DNA of 64,000 nucleotides from Afipia sp. 1NLS2 (GTDB lineage: Bacteria; Pseudomonadota; Alphaproteobacteria; Rhizobiales; Xanthobacteraceae). Where the stretch lies: contig NZ_ADVZ01000001.1 in the NCBI RefSeq assembly GCF_000178995.1, forward strand, positions 434,001-498,000, given 5' to 3'. Positions 26,675-35,371 of this stretch are shown here, piece after piece. Position 1 is the stretch's first letter. Every line of letters begins with the position of its first letter. The translations under genes were made by a program, and so were the position numbers. The notes beneath the pieces are model-generated. The model was not told where the DNA came from. It saw only the letters and a list, made by a program, of their open reading frames with translations, and ran no database searches.

Positions 26675-27043
26675 TCATACGATTGGATCGAGCCCATCGT
26701 ATTCCGCCCAGCAATCGGGCGTCTCGTAGACTCTGACGCTGAAAAGTTGCGGCAGTCGTTGTTTTGCCTTCTCCCATATCCAGATGGCGATGTTTTCGGC
26801 CGTGGGATTTTCCAATCCAGGGACATCATTCAGACAATTATGATCGAGCCTCTTGAGAAGCGGCTCAAACGCTTCTTCCACATCGAAAAAGTCGACCACG
26901 AATCCTGTATGCGGATCGGTGGATCCGTTCAGAACCACCTCTATCCGGTAGGAATGACCGTGCATCCGATGGCAGCGATGGGCCGGCGAAACATTGGGAA
27001 GCCGGTGCGCGGCTTCAAATCTGAATGCCTGGGATATTTTCAT
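26675..27043 (-). CDS. queD: 6-carboxy-5,6,7,8-tetrahydropterin synthase / 6-pyruvoyl-tetrahydropterin synthase family
   Basis: A 122-residue QueD-family enzyme acting on dihydroneopterin triphosphate, usually in queuosine synthesis. The zinc histidines are visible as H13 in EAAHRLP and the pair in CHRMHGHSYR, whose cysteine is the catalytic one. LDHNCLND and PTAENIAIWIWE are family motifs. No queC, queE or queF is nearby, so here it is an isolated gene inside the denitrification island; a pterin role other than queuosine cannot be excluded. Confidence 0.88.
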   Translation of the reverse strand: MKISQAFRFEAAHRLPNVSPAHRCHRMHGHSYRIEVVLNGSTDPHTGFVVDFFDVEEAFEPLLKRLDHNCLNDVPGLENPTAENIAIWIWEKAKQRLPQLFSVRVYETPDCWAEYDGLDPIV

Positions 27044-27117
27044 CGGACACCAAAATGTTGTGATAACCCGCGCACGGATTCTTCCGAGCCGGCGGCTGAC
27101 GTGGAATCAGATTAATG

Positions 27118-27159
27118 CCGCCCATAATATAATGGGCGGACGCCTGACGCCCGCCCATT
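27118..27159. repeat. Three-arm inverted repeat between pseudoazurin and queD
   Basis: Arms CCGCCCAT (27118-27125), AATGGGCGG (27131-27139) and CCGCCCATT (27151-27159) allow two mutually exclusive hairpins sharing the middle arm. It lies 60 bases after the pseudoazurin stop and 75 bases before queD. It could be a terminator or a switch; the weak T-run (ATATTAT) makes the type uncertain. Confidence 0.6.
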
Positions 27160-27218
27160 CCGCTCCTGATTATCGACGATCCCGGCAACCGCCGATGATC
27201 GGCCTTGCGTAAATACGC

Positions 27219-27704
27219 TCAGCGAACCGCCGCGCTCTTTATCGATGATGGGCCTTCCGCCCGCTGAGACTGATCCAGAAGCGCCGCCATCCGCTTGGCC
27301 GGGGCTGGCGGAATCTTCACCTGCCGGACCGCATCGAGATTCGGCGCAGCGTTTCCGACCGCGATCAGACCCACCATTCCCATCCCGAAATGCGGAAGAC
27401 AACGATAGCCATAGAGACCCGGCGTCTGGAAAGTGACTTTCAGCTCCTCTGAAAGCTTGCCCTTAAAAGGTTGCGCTCCATCCGGAAGCATGCCGGGAAT
27501 CGTTTCCGCATCATGCCCCTTGTCCGTAGGGATGAAGCGGACCGTATCTCCCGGCTGAACGCGGAGAAAGGCGGGCTCAAACATCATGACCTGCCCATCC
27601 GATCCCTTGTTCAACATCTTGACCTCAAACTCTGCCGCCTGGGCAGAAATTGAGAGCAAAACAGCACTCACGACTCCAAGCGTCAACGCACAATACTTTT
27701 TCAT
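27219..27704 (-). CDS. Pseudoazurin (type 1 copper electron carrier)
   Basis: A 161-residue periplasmic blue-copper protein with a cleavable signal peptide (about residues 1-23, ending SAQA-A). Type 1 copper ligands are all present: H64 in GHDAETIPG, and C102, H105 and M110 in CLPHFGMGM. Pseudoazurins donate electrons to copper nitrite reductase, and nirK is in the same island. A FNR-type box is 70-83 bases upstream. The C-terminus extends about fifteen residues beyond typical pseudoazurins. Confidence 0.95.
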   Translation of the reverse strand: MKKYCALTLGVVSAVLLSISAQAAEFEVKMLNKGSDGQVMMFEPAFLRVQPGDTVRFIPTDKGHDAETIPGMLPDGAQPFKGKLSEELKVTFQTPGLYGYRCLPHFGMGMVGLIAVGNAAPNLDAVRQVKIPPAPAKRMAALLDQSQRAEGPSSIKSAAVR

Positions 27705-27773
27705 GATTCGACTCCGTTGTCGTCACAACCGTGACTTCGGCGTCGCTGCTAGCGCGATTTCCGATGAGCGTTT

Positions 27774-27787
27774 TTGTTCTAGAGCAA
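27774..27787 (-). promoter_or_regulatory. FNR/NnrR-type box upstream of pseudoazurin
   Basis: TTGTT-CTAG-AGCAA fits TTG-N8-CAA and is centred 76 bases upstream of the pseudoazurin start, between it and the AOX-like gene. Confidence 0.6.
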
Positions 27788-27800
27788 GCTGCGCGACGAA

Positions 27801-28463
27801 TCAGGAAATGCTGCTGATGCGATCGGGGAATGTCTGTCCCTGCATGAGTGCATCGGCAAAAGCGTGATGGAGATCGCGGTGAATTGCCTCATCTTCCAGC
27901 ATCGACGCGATCATATCGCGAACCTGCGCATCGGGCGCCAATGCCCAATAGGCAATCGCCAATGCCGGAGCCGGCTGCATCGCGCGCTCGCCGGATTCGA
28001 TTTGCGACAGATACTTTGAATACCCCTGAACCGCCTGCTCGGCAAAATACGCGGCCAGACGATGGGCCGTCCCGGCCGAGATGAGGTACAGAAAAAAATA
28101 GGCATTATAGAAAATACCTTGCACGAGAACGATCAGGAAGCGTTCCCACGCATTTGGCTTCGCCAGCGCCACAAACGCCATGAGATGCGTGCGCTGGCTT
28201 TCCGCCTCATCCATGAATGTCCGAACCCATCCGCCGTCGTCGAGCATCCGCCGCAAGCACTTGAGGTGGAGCAGGGTTGCCACAACCATCGGCGGCACGG
28301 CTGTCACCGTCTCCAGAACAATGACCTGATCGCCGTAGCGGCTATTGAAAAAAGTATTCCCTGCCATCCATGCAACCAGCCGCGCCAGGCCAAATGCAAT
28401 TCGGTCGGGGATTCTCTCGGGAGTATGATGGCGAAGCAGGTTCGTCTTATCGATATTGAGCAT
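27801..28463 (-). CDS. Alternative-oxidase-like diiron membrane protein
   Basis: A 220-residue protein of the AOX type, recognised by four ordered motifs: LETVTAVPPM (E51), DEAESQRTHLM, the third-helix block AEQAVQGYSKY, and DEAIHRDLHH (E192, H195). AOX oxidises ubiquinol directly with O2, resists cyanide and NO, and is monotopic on the inner membrane. Hydrophobic helices around residues 45-66 and 107-131 fit. Compared with plant and trypanosome AOX as I recall them, the NERMH glutamate is Gln90 and the first glutamate of LEEEA is Ala141, so the metal site may be altered. It stands behind an FNR-type box. Confidence 0.75.
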   Translation of the reverse strand: MLNIDKTNLLRHHTPERIPDRIAFGLARLVAWMAGNTFFNSRYGDQVIVLETVTAVPPMVVATLLHLKCLRRMLDDGGWVRTFMDEAESQRTHLMAFVALAKPNAWERFLIVLVQGIFYNAYFFLYLISAGTAHRLAAYFAEQAVQGYSKYLSQIESGERAMQPAPALAIAYWALAPDAQVRDMIASMLEDEAIHRDLHHAFADALMQGQTFPDRISSIS

Positions 28464-28573
28464 ATCTCGTACCTGCTGCCGTAGCCCTGAGGCCGGTTGA
28501 GGCGATCTTCCTTGCGGACACAGCCATGCCGGGCCCGCATTCTAAAACCTGACCTGTTGCAAACAGCCGGTCT

Positions 28574-28587
28574 TTGTTCTGGCGCAA
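28574..28587 (-). promoter_or_regulatory. FNR/NnrR-type box upstream of the AOX-like gene
   Basis: TTGTT-CTGG-CGCAA is identical to the box upstream of norC/norE. It is centred about 117 bases before the AOX-like start. Confidence 0.6.
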
Positions 28588-28647
28588 AGAGCTTCACTCA
28601 AATATCGGCCCCAATCTGCGCGCCCCCTCAATTACGAGGCCATATTA

Positions 28648-28661
28648 TTGCGTTAGCGCAA
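28648..28661 (+). promoter_or_regulatory. FixK/FNR-type box upstream of nnrR
   Basis: TTGCG-TTAG-CGCAA, a near-perfect palindrome, differs in one base from the hemN box. It is centred 84 bases before the nnrR ATG, suggesting a FixK-to-NnrR cascade. Confidence 0.7.
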
Positions 28662-28738
28662 TCAATCGAACATCGGAGTGAAGTACATTGCGGCGGTGAT
28701 CATTCATCATCAGACCTGAAACCGACGAAGCCCGTCAC

Positions 28739-29437
28739 ATGGCGCATCATTCCGACCTCAATATTCTCGGTCGGACCGAGTTGTTCCGTGATGTAACTCC
28801 GGCGACATTGATCGAGATTCAATCTGCGGGGTTTCGCACCAAGCTCGCCAGCGGCGAGGTGCTATTCCAGCAGGGCGACAGTGCATCATCCCTGTTCAGC
28901 GTCATTGCAGGTCGCCTTCGCGCCACCCAAACGACTCCGGACGGTCAGCAGATCATCATCCGCTATCTCGCTCCGGGGGAAATGGCCGGTCACGCCACTC
29001 TCGCCCGTGGCGTTGTCCATCCCAGCACGGTCACAGCCGTTGACGATTCTCATTTAGTCGGCTGGAGCAGCGAAACGATCTGGAAAATCATGGAACAGCA
29101 CCCGGCTGTCACCATGAACGCGCTTGCCGTGCTGTCGGCGCGCTACCATGAAATCCAGCTTCGGCTTCTTGAGCTTTCGACCGAGAAAGTCGAACGTCGC
29201 ATCGGCCATACCGTCCTGAGGCTGGCAAATCAGGCAGGCCGCCGTACCGCACGCGGGATTGAAATAGCGTTCCCTCTATCTCGCCAGGATCTCGCCGAGA
29301 TGGCCGGCACGACACTTCATACAGTCAGCAGGATCCTCAGCAGATGGGAGGACCTTGGTATCGTCGATTGCGGGCGACGTCAGGTGGTCGTGTGCAAACC
29401 GAACATGCTGGAAACTATTTCCGACGAACCGAGCTAG
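28739..29437 (+). CDS. nnrR: Crp/Fnr-family regulator of NnrR type (NO-responsive)
   Basis: A 232-residue regulator with a cNMP-like sensor domain (about residues 10-125) and a winged helix. The recognition helix GTTLHTVSRILSRWED is characteristic of NnrR, with histidine in place of the FNR glutamate. There are no N-terminal cysteines; only two near the C-terminus, so no FNR-type cluster. NnrR activates nirK and nor genes in response to NO in rhizobia. It sits between the AOX-like gene and norEFCBQD. The ribosome site is weak, but the ATG start fits the family. Confidence 0.85.
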   Translation: MAHHSDLNILGRTELFRDVTPATLIEIQSAGFRTKLASGEVLFQQGDSASSLFSVIAGRLRATQTTPDGQQIIIRYLAPGEMAGHATLARGVVHPSTVTAVDDSHLVGWSSETIWKIMEQHPAVTMNALAVLSARYHEIQLRLLELSTEKVERRIGHTVLRLANQAGRRTARGIEIAFPLSRQDLAEMAGTTLHTVSRILSRWEDLGIVDCGRRQVVVCKPNMLETISDEPS

Positions 29438-29460
29438 CCAATGCACCCCTCCTTCCACTT

Positions 29461-29616
29461 CTACTGTGAAAGAAAAAGCATTGTCGCGATGGCAACTGAC
29501 ATAAAAGCAGCTGCAAAAGCTCCCGGAAGATTCATCGCGCCCTTGCGATACATGAAGACGATAAAGGCAAGAATCGCCGGAGTGGAAATGACCAATCCGA
29601 GCTGTGCTTCATTCAT
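29461..29616 (-). CDS. 51-residue two-helix membrane protein after norF
   Basis: A short frame starting MNEAQLGLVIST and ending MLFLSQ, with two hydrophobic segments (about residues 5-22 and 29-49) separated by the basic turn MYRKGAMN. Its ATG overlaps the norF stop as ATGA, so it is translationally coupled to norEF. It is too short for ordinary gene calling but the coupling and strict hydrophobic pattern make it credible. It may stabilise the NorEF or NorCB complex; this is inference. Confidence 0.65.
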   Translation of the reverse strand: MNEAQLGLVISTPAILAFIVFMYRKGAMNLPGAFAAAFMSVAIATMLFLSQ

Positions 29617-29921
29617 CGTATGGCCTCATAGCTCAGGAGTATGCATCCCCCATGCGCAAGGGTGCAGCCAATGGCATGAATGGCGAGAACCGATCCGCCG
29701 AGCATGACCAGATAAATCGAGAACAACAGCCGCCATCCGCGTGAGCTCGAACGCAGATCCAGAAAATAATTCAGGATCGCCGAGGCTTTGAAGCCCGCGA
29801 CCGCCAGAATCAACGCGGCTTGAATCATGAATGGCAGCAGGCGGCCTTGCGATGCGCCCACGCTCATCGTTGCGATCGTCAACGCGACCAGCACAATCCA
29901 GATTTTTGTCAGCACCGCCAC
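29613..29921 (-). CDS. norF: NorF, small membrane protein of nitric oxide reductase cluster
   Basis: A protein of about 102 residues with three hydrophobic helices (IWIVLVALTIATMSV, FMIQAALILAVAGFKA, LLFSIYLVMLGGSVLAI), resembling cytochrome-oxidase subunit IV-type NorF. NorF supports full NO reductase activity. The start is ambiguous among TTG 29927, GTG 29921 and GTG 29915, all within ten bases of the norE stop. Confidence 0.85.
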   Translation of the reverse strand: MAVLTKIWIVLVALTIATMSVGASQGRLLPFMIQAALILAVAGFKASAILNYFLDLRSSSRGWRLLFSIYLVMLGGSVLAIHAIGCTLAHGGCILLSYEAIR

Positions 29922-29923
29922 TG

Positions 29924-30523
29924 TCAATGCAACAGGTAGACGATCGGGTAAATCAGCACCCAGATCATATCGAGCATGTGCCAGAAGGCCGCCCCTGTTT
30001 CCATATTCTCCACGCTGTTGGCGAAGAAGACGATTCCAAGGATCAGAAGGCCGAGAACGATATGCAACGCGTGAAAGCCGGTGATCATAAAGTACAGTCT
30101 GAAGAACGTATTGGTTTCGATACCAATTCCTTCGTTGAAAAGCTGCGTGTACTCCACACCCTTGATCGCGAGGAAGATTGTTCCAAGCACCATCCCGGCA
30201 GCAAGGAACAACCTGCCCGGCCCGTTGTGCCGCCGTTGAAAAACAGCGGCAGCGACGAGAAAGCCGCTGGTCACCAGTACAAGCGTATTGATTCCGGCAA
30301 GCAACGCACTGAGGTGGAATCGCGAGTTGTCGAATAATTGCGGATCCAGCACACGCGCGACGGAAAAGCCAACAAGAAACACCCCGAATACGGCGATCTC
30401 TCCGAGGATCAGAATCCACATCATTGGATTGCCAGGCAGCGCAGACAACGGCCCCCAGTCAGCGGGCGCCACCGCCACCTCCACGTTGTCATTCGAGCGC
30501 TGGATCAAGCCTGTCTCCACCAT
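29924..30523 (-). CDS. norE: NorE, cytochrome-c-oxidase subunit III-like protein
   Basis: A 199-residue membrane protein with five hydrophobic helices of the CtaE/NorE family (NPMMWILILGEIAVFGVF, FHALHIVLGLLILG, AAFWHMLDMIWVLIYPIVY). It has the conserved HALH and WHMLD histidines of subunit III. The ATG at 30523 gives a typical N-terminus but no clear ribosome site. It is divergent from norC, with a shared FNR-type box between. Confidence 0.9.
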   Translation of the reverse strand: MVETGLIQRSNDNVEVAVAPADWGPLSALPGNPMMWILILGEIAVFGVFLVGFSVARVLDPQLFDNSRFHLSALLAGINTLVLVTSGFLVAAAVFQRRHNGPGRLFLAAGMVLGTIFLAIKGVEYTQLFNEGIGIETNTFFRLYFMITGFHALHIVLGLLILGIVFFANSVENMETGAAFWHMLDMIWVLIYPIVYLLH

Positions 30524-30599
30524 GTCAAAACAATCGCATCGCGAAAACCCGGATCGGGTTGCGCGCAAATGACATGAAGCTCGACTTCCCTCGCCTTCC

Positions 30600-30613
30600 T
30601 TGTTCTGGCGCAA
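30600..30613. promoter_or_regulatory. FNR/NnrR-type box between norE and norC
   Basis: TTGTT-CTGG-CGCAA lies 77-90 bases upstream of norE and about 119-132 bases upstream of norC. The identical 14-mer occurs upstream of the AOX-like gene. Confidence 0.7.
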
Positions 30614-30731
30614 AGAGCGAAGCAAATTTTTACCTATATTCCGGCCGCGTCGGACAACCGCTCCGGCAAATGAACACTGACGCCGCAGAACGACATACGG
30701 GTCTCTGCTTACACAAAGGAACGGCTGTTCA

Positions 30732-31184
30732 ATGAGTGAGAGATTTACCAAAGCGGCCGCCAGAAATATTTTCTATGGGGGCTCGATCTTCTTTTTTATC
30801 GTCTTCATAGGCCTGACAGCACAGACGCACTACTACATCCGCACATCCAGCACAGACGAGGCAACGCTGACGGATAGCGTTCAGCGCGGCAAGCACGTGT
30901 GGGAGAAGAATGCGTGCATCAACTGCCACACCCTGCTTGGCGAAGGCGCTTATTTCGCCCCTGAACTCGGAAACGTCTGGGTGCGCTATGGCGGCCGCGA
31001 GGATCCCACCGGCGCACGGGAAGCGCTGACGGCCTGGATGCACTCGCAGCCGAGCGGCATCGAAGGACGCCGGCAGATGCCGGATTTTCACCTGACCGAT
31101 CAGGAAGTGAACGATCTGATCGATTTCCTGGAATTTACCAGCCGCGTCAAAACGCAAGGCTGGCCGCCGAAGACCTCGGGCTGA
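30732..31184 (+). CDS. norC: Nitric oxide reductase subunit C (cytochrome c)
   Basis: A 150-residue cytochrome c anchored by an N-terminal helix (about residues 12-31). The haem motif is CINCH (residues about 62-66), with the methionine ligand likely in RRQMPDF. It passes electrons from pseudoazurin or cytochrome c to NorB. First gene of norCBQD. Confidence 0.97.
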   Translation: MSERFTKAAARNIFYGGSIFFFIVFIGLTAQTHYYIRTSSTDEATLTDSVQRGKHVWEKNACINCHTLLGEGAYFAPELGNVWVRYGGREDPTGAREALTAWMHSQPSGIEGRRQMPDFHLTDQEVNDLIDFLEFTSRVKTQGWPPKTSG

Positions 31185-31197
31185 GGAGCCAAAGACA

Positions 31198-32547
31198 ATG
31201 AAATATCCAACTCAACGGGTCGCTCTGGCCTACTTCACCTGCGCCATGATTCTGTTCGGCGTGCAGATCATATTCGGCACATTGGCGGGCACCGTCTATG
31301 TCTTCCCGAATTTCCTCGCCAACATCATCCCCTTCAACGTCTTGCGCATGATCCACACCAATGCGCTGATCGTGTGGTTGCTGATGGGATTTTTCGGCTG
31401 CGGCTATTACCTCATTCCCGAGGAGGCCGAACGCGACATCGAGAGCCCGTTCCTTGCCTATGTGCAGCTTGGGCTCCTGATGTTCGGTGCGCTGGCGGCG
31501 GTCGCCGGCTATCTTCTGGGCGTCCATGAAGGGCGCGAATTCCTTGAGCAGCCGCTCTGGATCAAGGGCGCGATCGTCGTGGTGGCGCTGATCTATCTCT
31601 ACAACGTCTCAATGACGATCCTGAAGGGCCGCAAGACCGCGATTGGCAACGTGCTGCTGCTCGGCATGTGGGGCATCGCGGTGTTCTGGCTGTTCGCCTT
31701 CTACAATCCGGGCAACATCGCGCTCGACAAGGTCTACTGGTGGTACGTCGTCCACCTCTGGGTCGAGGGCGTGTGGGAGCTCGTGATGGCATCCGTGCTC
31801 GCCTTCCTGATGATCAAGATGACCGGCGTCGATCGCGAAGTGATCGAGAAGTGGCTCTACGCCATCGTCGGCCTGGCACTGTTTTCCGGCCTGCTGGGCA
31901 CCGGACATCATTATTACTGGATCGGCGCGCCGGGCTACTGGCAATGGATCGGCAGCATCTTCTCGACCTTCGAGGTCGCGCCGTTCTTCGCCATGGTGAT
32001 CTTCGCCTTCAATATGGTCTGGAAGGGCCGCCGCGACCATCCCAACAAGGCAGCGATGCTGTGGTCGCTCGGTTGCACCGTCGGCGCATTCTTCGGAGCC
32101 GGCGTGTGGGGCTTCATGCACACGCTGTCCTTCATCAACTATTACAGCCACGGCACCCAGGTCACTGCAGCCCACGGCCACCTCGCCTTCTTCGGTGCCT
32201 ATGTGATGCTCAATCTGGCGATGATCTCCTACGCCATGCCTTATTTGCGCAACCGGAAGCCCTACAACCAAGTGCTCAATATGTGGAGCTTCTGGATCAT
32301 GACGTCTGCCATGGCGTTCATGACTTTCACCCTGACCTTCGCCGGTGTCGTGCAAGTGCACCTGCAGCGCGTGCTGGGCATGAGCTACATGGAGGTGCAG
32401 GACCAACTTGTGCTGTTCTACTGGATGCGCCTCGGCTCCGGAGTGTTCGTCCTGATCTCGTGCCTGCTGTTCCTTTACTCAATCTTCGGACCGGTGAAGG
32501 AGGAGCAGCCAGCTCACATCAGCATGCCGCTGCAGGCGGCCAAGTAA
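31198..32547 (+). CDS. norB: Nitric oxide reductase subunit B
   Basis: A 449-residue, twelve-helix haem-b subunit reducing NO to N2O. FeB histidines appear in GTGHHYYWIG and AAHGHLAFFGAY; the glutamates essential for NO reduction are in HLWVEGVWELVMAS. IHTNALIVWL carries a haem b ligand. The length is that of cytochrome-c-dependent cNOR, not of the longer quinol-dependent qNOR, consistent with norC alongside. Confidence 0.98.
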   Translation: MKYPTQRVALAYFTCAMILFGVQIIFGTLAGTVYVFPNFLANIIPFNVLRMIHTNALIVWLLMGFFGCGYYLIPEEAERDIESPFLAYVQLGLLMFGALAAVAGYLLGVHEGREFLEQPLWIKGAIVVVALIYLYNVSMTILKGRKTAIGNVLLLGMWGIAVFWLFAFYNPGNIALDKVYWWYVVHLWVEGVWELVMASVLAFLMIKMTGVDREVIEKWLYAIVGLALFSGLLGTGHHYYWIGAPGYWQWIGSIFSTFEVAPFFAMVIFAFNMVWKGRRDHPNKAAMLWSLGCTVGAFFGAGVWGFMHTLSFINYYSHGTQVTAAHGHLAFFGAYVMLNLAMISYAMPYLRNRKPYNQVLNMWSFWIMTSAMAFMTFTLTFAGVVQVHLQRVLGMSYMEVQDQLVLFYWMRLGSGVFVLISCLLFLYSIFGPVKEEQPAHISMPLQAAK

Positions 32548-32575
32548 CGGCTTCAATGCCACAAGGAATACTTCC

Positions 32576-33385
32576 ATGCTGAAGAGCGTCAACACTGCGG
32601 AAAAAGAACCTGACTTGCCGTTCTATGCACCGACCGGCTCGGAATGCGAGATTTTCGAACACGCTTACCGCAATCACCTGCCGGTCCTGCTCAAAGGACC
32701 GACAGGCTGCGGGAAAACCCGCTTCGTCGCCCATATGGCGGCGCGGCTCGGCCGGCCTCTTTATACTGTGTCGTGTCATGACGACCTGACCGCCGCCGAC
32801 CTGACCGGCCGCTATCTCCTGAAAGGTGGCGATACCGTCTGGGCGGACGGCCCTCTCACGCGCGCCGTGCGCGAAGGTGCGATCTGTTATCTCGATGAGG
32901 TCGTCGAAGCGCGCAAGGACGTCACGGTCGTTCTGCATCCCGTCACAGACGACCGGCGCACATTGCCGCTCGAGCGCACCGGCGAATTGCTGCAGGCTCC
33001 ACCTGAGTTCATGCTCGTGGCCTCCTATAATCCCGGCTACCAGAATGTGCTGAAAACATTGAAACCAAGCACGCGACAGCGTTTTCTGTCCATGGAGTTC
33101 GGCTTTCCCACGCTGGAAGTCGAGGCCGCGATCGTTTCTCATGAAAGCGGCCTGCCGCAGGACCGCTGCATTCCTCTGGTCAAGGTCGCCCAGGCGCTTC
33201 GCGGCCTGAAGGGACAGGACATCGAGGAAGGCGCTTCGACGCGGCTGGTGGTTTACTGCGCCGTGCTGATCCGCGACCGCGTGGATTACGACACCGCGCT
33301 GCGCGTCGCCCTGATCGAGCCGCTATCCGACGATCCGGAAATCGTGGATGGATTGAAGCGCGTCGCGCAGATCGCACTGGGATAG
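32576..33385 (+). CDS. norQ: NorQ, MoxR-type AAA+ ATPase for NO reductase assembly
   Basis: A 269-residue AAA+ ATPase. Walker A is KGPTGCGKT near residues 40-48, and the Walker B region is CYLDEVVEARKD. With NorD it inserts the non-haem iron FeB into NorB. Lies 28 bases after norB and 7 bases before norD. Confidence 0.95.
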   Translation: MLKSVNTAEKEPDLPFYAPTGSECEIFEHAYRNHLPVLLKGPTGCGKTRFVAHMAARLGRPLYTVSCHDDLTAADLTGRYLLKGGDTVWADGPLTRAVREGAICYLDEVVEARKDVTVVLHPVTDDRRTLPLERTGELLQAPPEFMLVASYNPGYQNVLKTLKPSTRQRFLSMEFGFPTLEVEAAIVSHESGLPQDRCIPLVKVAQALRGLKGQDIEEGASTRLVVYCAVLIRDRVDYDTALRVALIEPLSDDPEIVDGLKRVAQIALG

Positions 33386-33392
33386 TCTTCCA

Positions 33393-35297
33393 ATGTCACT
33401 CTTCGAGCCGGAAGAGACGATCGGGCGATACTGGCATCGTCTGATCGGCTCGTCCCGCAGCTATCGCGGCTATCCCGACGCGGCTGTGACGCTCGACAGC
33501 ATGCGCACACGCATCGGGTTGTTGTTCCGGGCCTTCGGAGGCGATGGCGCCATTCGCATCGTGGCAGGCGCCGCAACTCATTCCCGGCACAGGCTGAGCC
33601 TCAAGCAGGCCGTGGGTCTCGGAACAGAGGCGCTGGAGCGCCCGACACTCGATACCAGCACGCTGCGCCTGCCTGCACGGATCGATCTGTTCCCCGACAG
33701 ACGCGACAACGAGGCGCTCTATGAATGGCTGGCCGCATGGTTCGCCCATGCCACGGAGCCGCGTCATCACAGCGACCCGTTGCGGAGCGACCTTTATCGT
33801 CTGCAAGCGGCGCTACGGACAACGCGCGCGGCGCTCGCTGCATGGCCGGGCCTCGCACCAATCTACGCACGATTGCGAGCCGCAACGCTGCAGGTGAGGC
33901 CCAGGCGCGGATTGCCCAAGATGGAGGCCGAGATCGAGGCGGCTATCATCAGCCTGCTGAACGCGGCCACACCGGAGCATGACGGAATCCTGCAGGCCAT
34001 CGCCACGAATACCCAATTCGATACATTTGTCGCGCCGCGCGGTTACCGGACATGGTTGCCGGTGCCGATGTGGGGTGAGATCGCCGCCGATGGCGCCGGC
34101 ACGCCCGATACCGAGGCCGACGATTCCGGCGGCGATGCCATTACCCCCGATGCAAAGCGACGCACCGGCATCAGGAAATCGACCGACCGCAGCGACAGGG
34201 GCGATCCACTGATGTTGCATCGTTTCGAGACCATTTTCAGCCTTGCCGAAATGATCAACGTCAACCGCGAGGTCGAGGACGACGACGAGGACTCCGCTCG
34301 CCAGGCCGCCGAGGACACGCCGGAGCTGACGATCGGCTCCAACAAGAAGAACCCTGCAACGCGCCTGAAAATCGATCTCGATCTGGCGCCGCGCGAGGCA
34401 GAAACAACGCCTCTGATTGCGGAACGGGTTTATCCGGAGTGGGACTGGAAGCGGCAAGCCTACCGCCCCGATTATTGCCGGGTAATCGCCGGGCCCGCCC
34501 CGGAAGAAGGCGAAGACTGGTCGGCAGATCCCCTTACACAGCGGAATATCCGTTACGTGCGCCGTCAGTTCGAGGCCCTGCGGCCACGCCGCCAAACCAT
34601 CCACGCCCAGCCCGACGGCGACGATCTCGATCTGTCCATGCTTGTCAGGACGATCGCCGACCGTCGCGCCGGCGAAGCCGGAACCGATCGCGTATTCATC
34701 GATGCGCGGCCGGCAGCGCGCGATCTCTCACTCGCCGTCCTGATGGACGTTTCGCTTTCAACCGACGCATGGATGCAGGATCGCCGGGTTCTTGATGTCG
34801 AGAAAGGCGCGCTGCTGGCGCTGACACATGGTCTCACGGCATGCGGCGACGAACACGCCATCTATACGTTCACCTCGCGACGCCGCACGAGCGTGACAGT
34901 CTCAACGATCAAGGAGTTTGACGAGCCTCTCGACCGGCGGATCATTCGCAGAATCGAAGCGTTGACGCCGGGGCAATATACCCGCATCGGAGCCGCCGTT
35001 CGCCATGTCACCACAGAACTGGCACAGCGGCCACAACGGCACAAGCTACTGTTGCTGCTGACCGATGGAAAGCCGAACGACATCGATCATTACGAAGGCC
35101 GCTACGGAATCGAGGATACCCGAATGGCGATTCGCGAAGCCCGAAAGGCCGGCTTGCGGGTGTTCGGCGTCACCATCGACGAGAACGCCCGCGATTACTT
35201 TCCGCATATCTTCGGGCGCGGCGCCTATTCGATCGTCCGGGACATCGCGCGACTTCCCGCAGCTCTGCCAGCGATCTACCGCCAGATTACGACATGA
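33393..35297 (+). CDS. norD: NorD, VWA-domain protein for NO reductase activation
   Basis: A 634-residue protein with a C-terminal von Willebrand factor A domain (about residues 445-630). The metal-ion-dependent adhesion site is visible as LMDVSLSTDAW (DxSxS), followed by LLLLTDGKPNDID. The N-terminal 250 residues are helical and the middle is acidic. It works with the NorQ ATPase in NorB maturation. Last gene of norCBQD. Confidence 0.94.
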   Translation: MSLFEPEETIGRYWHRLIGSSRSYRGYPDAAVTLDSMRTRIGLLFRAFGGDGAIRIVAGAATHSRHRLSLKQAVGLGTEALERPTLDTSTLRLPARIDLFPDRRDNEALYEWLAAWFAHATEPRHHSDPLRSDLYRLQAALRTTRAALAAWPGLAPIYARLRAATLQVRPRRGLPKMEAEIEAAIISLLNAATPEHDGILQAIATNTQFDTFVAPRGYRTWLPVPMWGEIAADGAGTPDTEADDSGGDAITPDAKRRTGIRKSTDRSDRGDPLMLHRFETIFSLAEMINVNREVEDDDEDSARQAAEDTPELTIGSNKKNPATRLKIDLDLAPREAETTPLIAERVYPEWDWKRQAYRPDYCRVIAGPAPEEGEDWSADPLTQRNIRYVRRQFEALRPRRQTIHAQPDGDDLDLSMLVRTIADRRAGEAGTDRVFIDARPAARDLSLAVLMDVSLSTDAWMQDRRVLDVEKGALLALTHGLTACGDEHAIYTFTSRRRTSVTVSTIKEFDEPLDRRIIRRIEALTPGQYTRIGAAVRHVTTELAQRPQRHKLLLLLTDGKPNDIDHYEGRYGIEDTRMAIREARKAGLRVFGVTIDENARDYFPHIFGRGAYSIVRDIARLPAALPAIYRQITT

Positions 35298-35371
35298 CCC
35301 AGAACGCGCAACGTAACCGCGGCATTCCTTTTTGTATTTGATACGATAGCGCGGGGCCGTCAGCTCCCGTG

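Noticed and set aside
30559-30568. TTGCGCGCAA as a second FixK site between norE and norC
   Set aside because: The half-sites abut without the required spacer, so a Crp/Fnr dimer would not be correctly spaced.
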